64,000 nucleotides of DNA from Tritonibacter multivorans. Its GTDB lineage: Bacteria; Pseudomonadota; Alphaproteobacteria; Rhodobacterales; Rhodobacteraceae. Shown in pieces: positions 63,961-64,000 of the stretch (its first letter is position 1; every line of letters begins with the position of its first letter). A program made the translations under genes and the position numbers. The notes under the pieces were generated by a model that saw nothing but the letters and a program-made list of their open reading frames with translations, was not told the origin of the DNA and did not search any database. The stretch lies in NCBI RefSeq assembly GCF_001458415.1, contig NZ_CYSD01000015.1:49341-113340 (forward strand), in the 5' to 3' direction.

Positions 63961-64000
63961 CCGGCCAGTTGGGTATGGCACGGCGCGCGCCCCCAAAGGG

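Overview
The window reads as a chromosomal stretch of a roseobacter-type alphaproteobacterium (Rhodobacteraceae, of the Phaeobacter/Ruegeria kind). The evidence is a GC-rich genome with strong codon bias, a GcrA cell-cycle regulator, MeaB, PutA with a divergent Lrp-type regulator, a TRAP transporter operon, a DUF6280/efp divergent pair, and several small protein families typical of that group. The species assignment is an inference from gene content. No rRNA, tRNA, CRISPR array, prophage or insertion sequence was recognised.

Layout. 1-6.5 kb: the start of a yghU-like gene, a DUF1326/DUF2182 pair, a periplasmic YHS protein, gcrA and three transporters. 6.5-9 kb: argD-argF, preceded by a possible arginine leader peptide and alternative hairpins. 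9-17 kb: WYL regulator/RidA divergent pair, PiT phosphate transporter, NUDIX hydrolase, hrpB, DUF3108, meaB. 17.4-22.2 kb: rpmB, a copper-handling pair (DUF2946-like plus PCuAC), a 31-residue membrane peptide and the dctPQM operon. 22.5-28.8 kb: putA with its divergent Lrp regulator, cobB, a low-molecular-weight phosphatase, a LysR regulator. 28.8-34.3 kb is the most accessory-looking part: an AT-rich patch, a small secreted protein, an Ala/Ser-repeat protein divergent from lepA, an AT-rich DUF3800 gene behind lepA, and a nested palindromic element. 34.7-42 kb: DksA-like protein, pcm, tolC, a PopZ-like acidic protein, cobQ, a membrane protein, DUF6280 and efp. 42.3-49 kb: a GAF-Fis regulator with palindromic operator and aldehyde dehydrogenase, sterol desaturase-type hydroxylase, ygfZ, an MsbA-type ABC exporter. 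49-59 kb: two aminotransferases, crotonase, a soluble globin-coupled chemoreceptor, class I aldolase, pyrG and secG. 59-64 kb: SnoaL-like secreted protein, LAS-type peptidase, purA-DUF2842, and an SDR-DoxX/DUF2269 pair.

Most genes are housekeeping. The points most worth following are the argDF leader, the PopZ-like protein, the two accessory genes flanking lepA, the tandem repeats upstream of three different genes, the structured pyrG leader, and the GAF-Fis regulator with its operator. All functional statements come from reading motifs and context; no database search was run.
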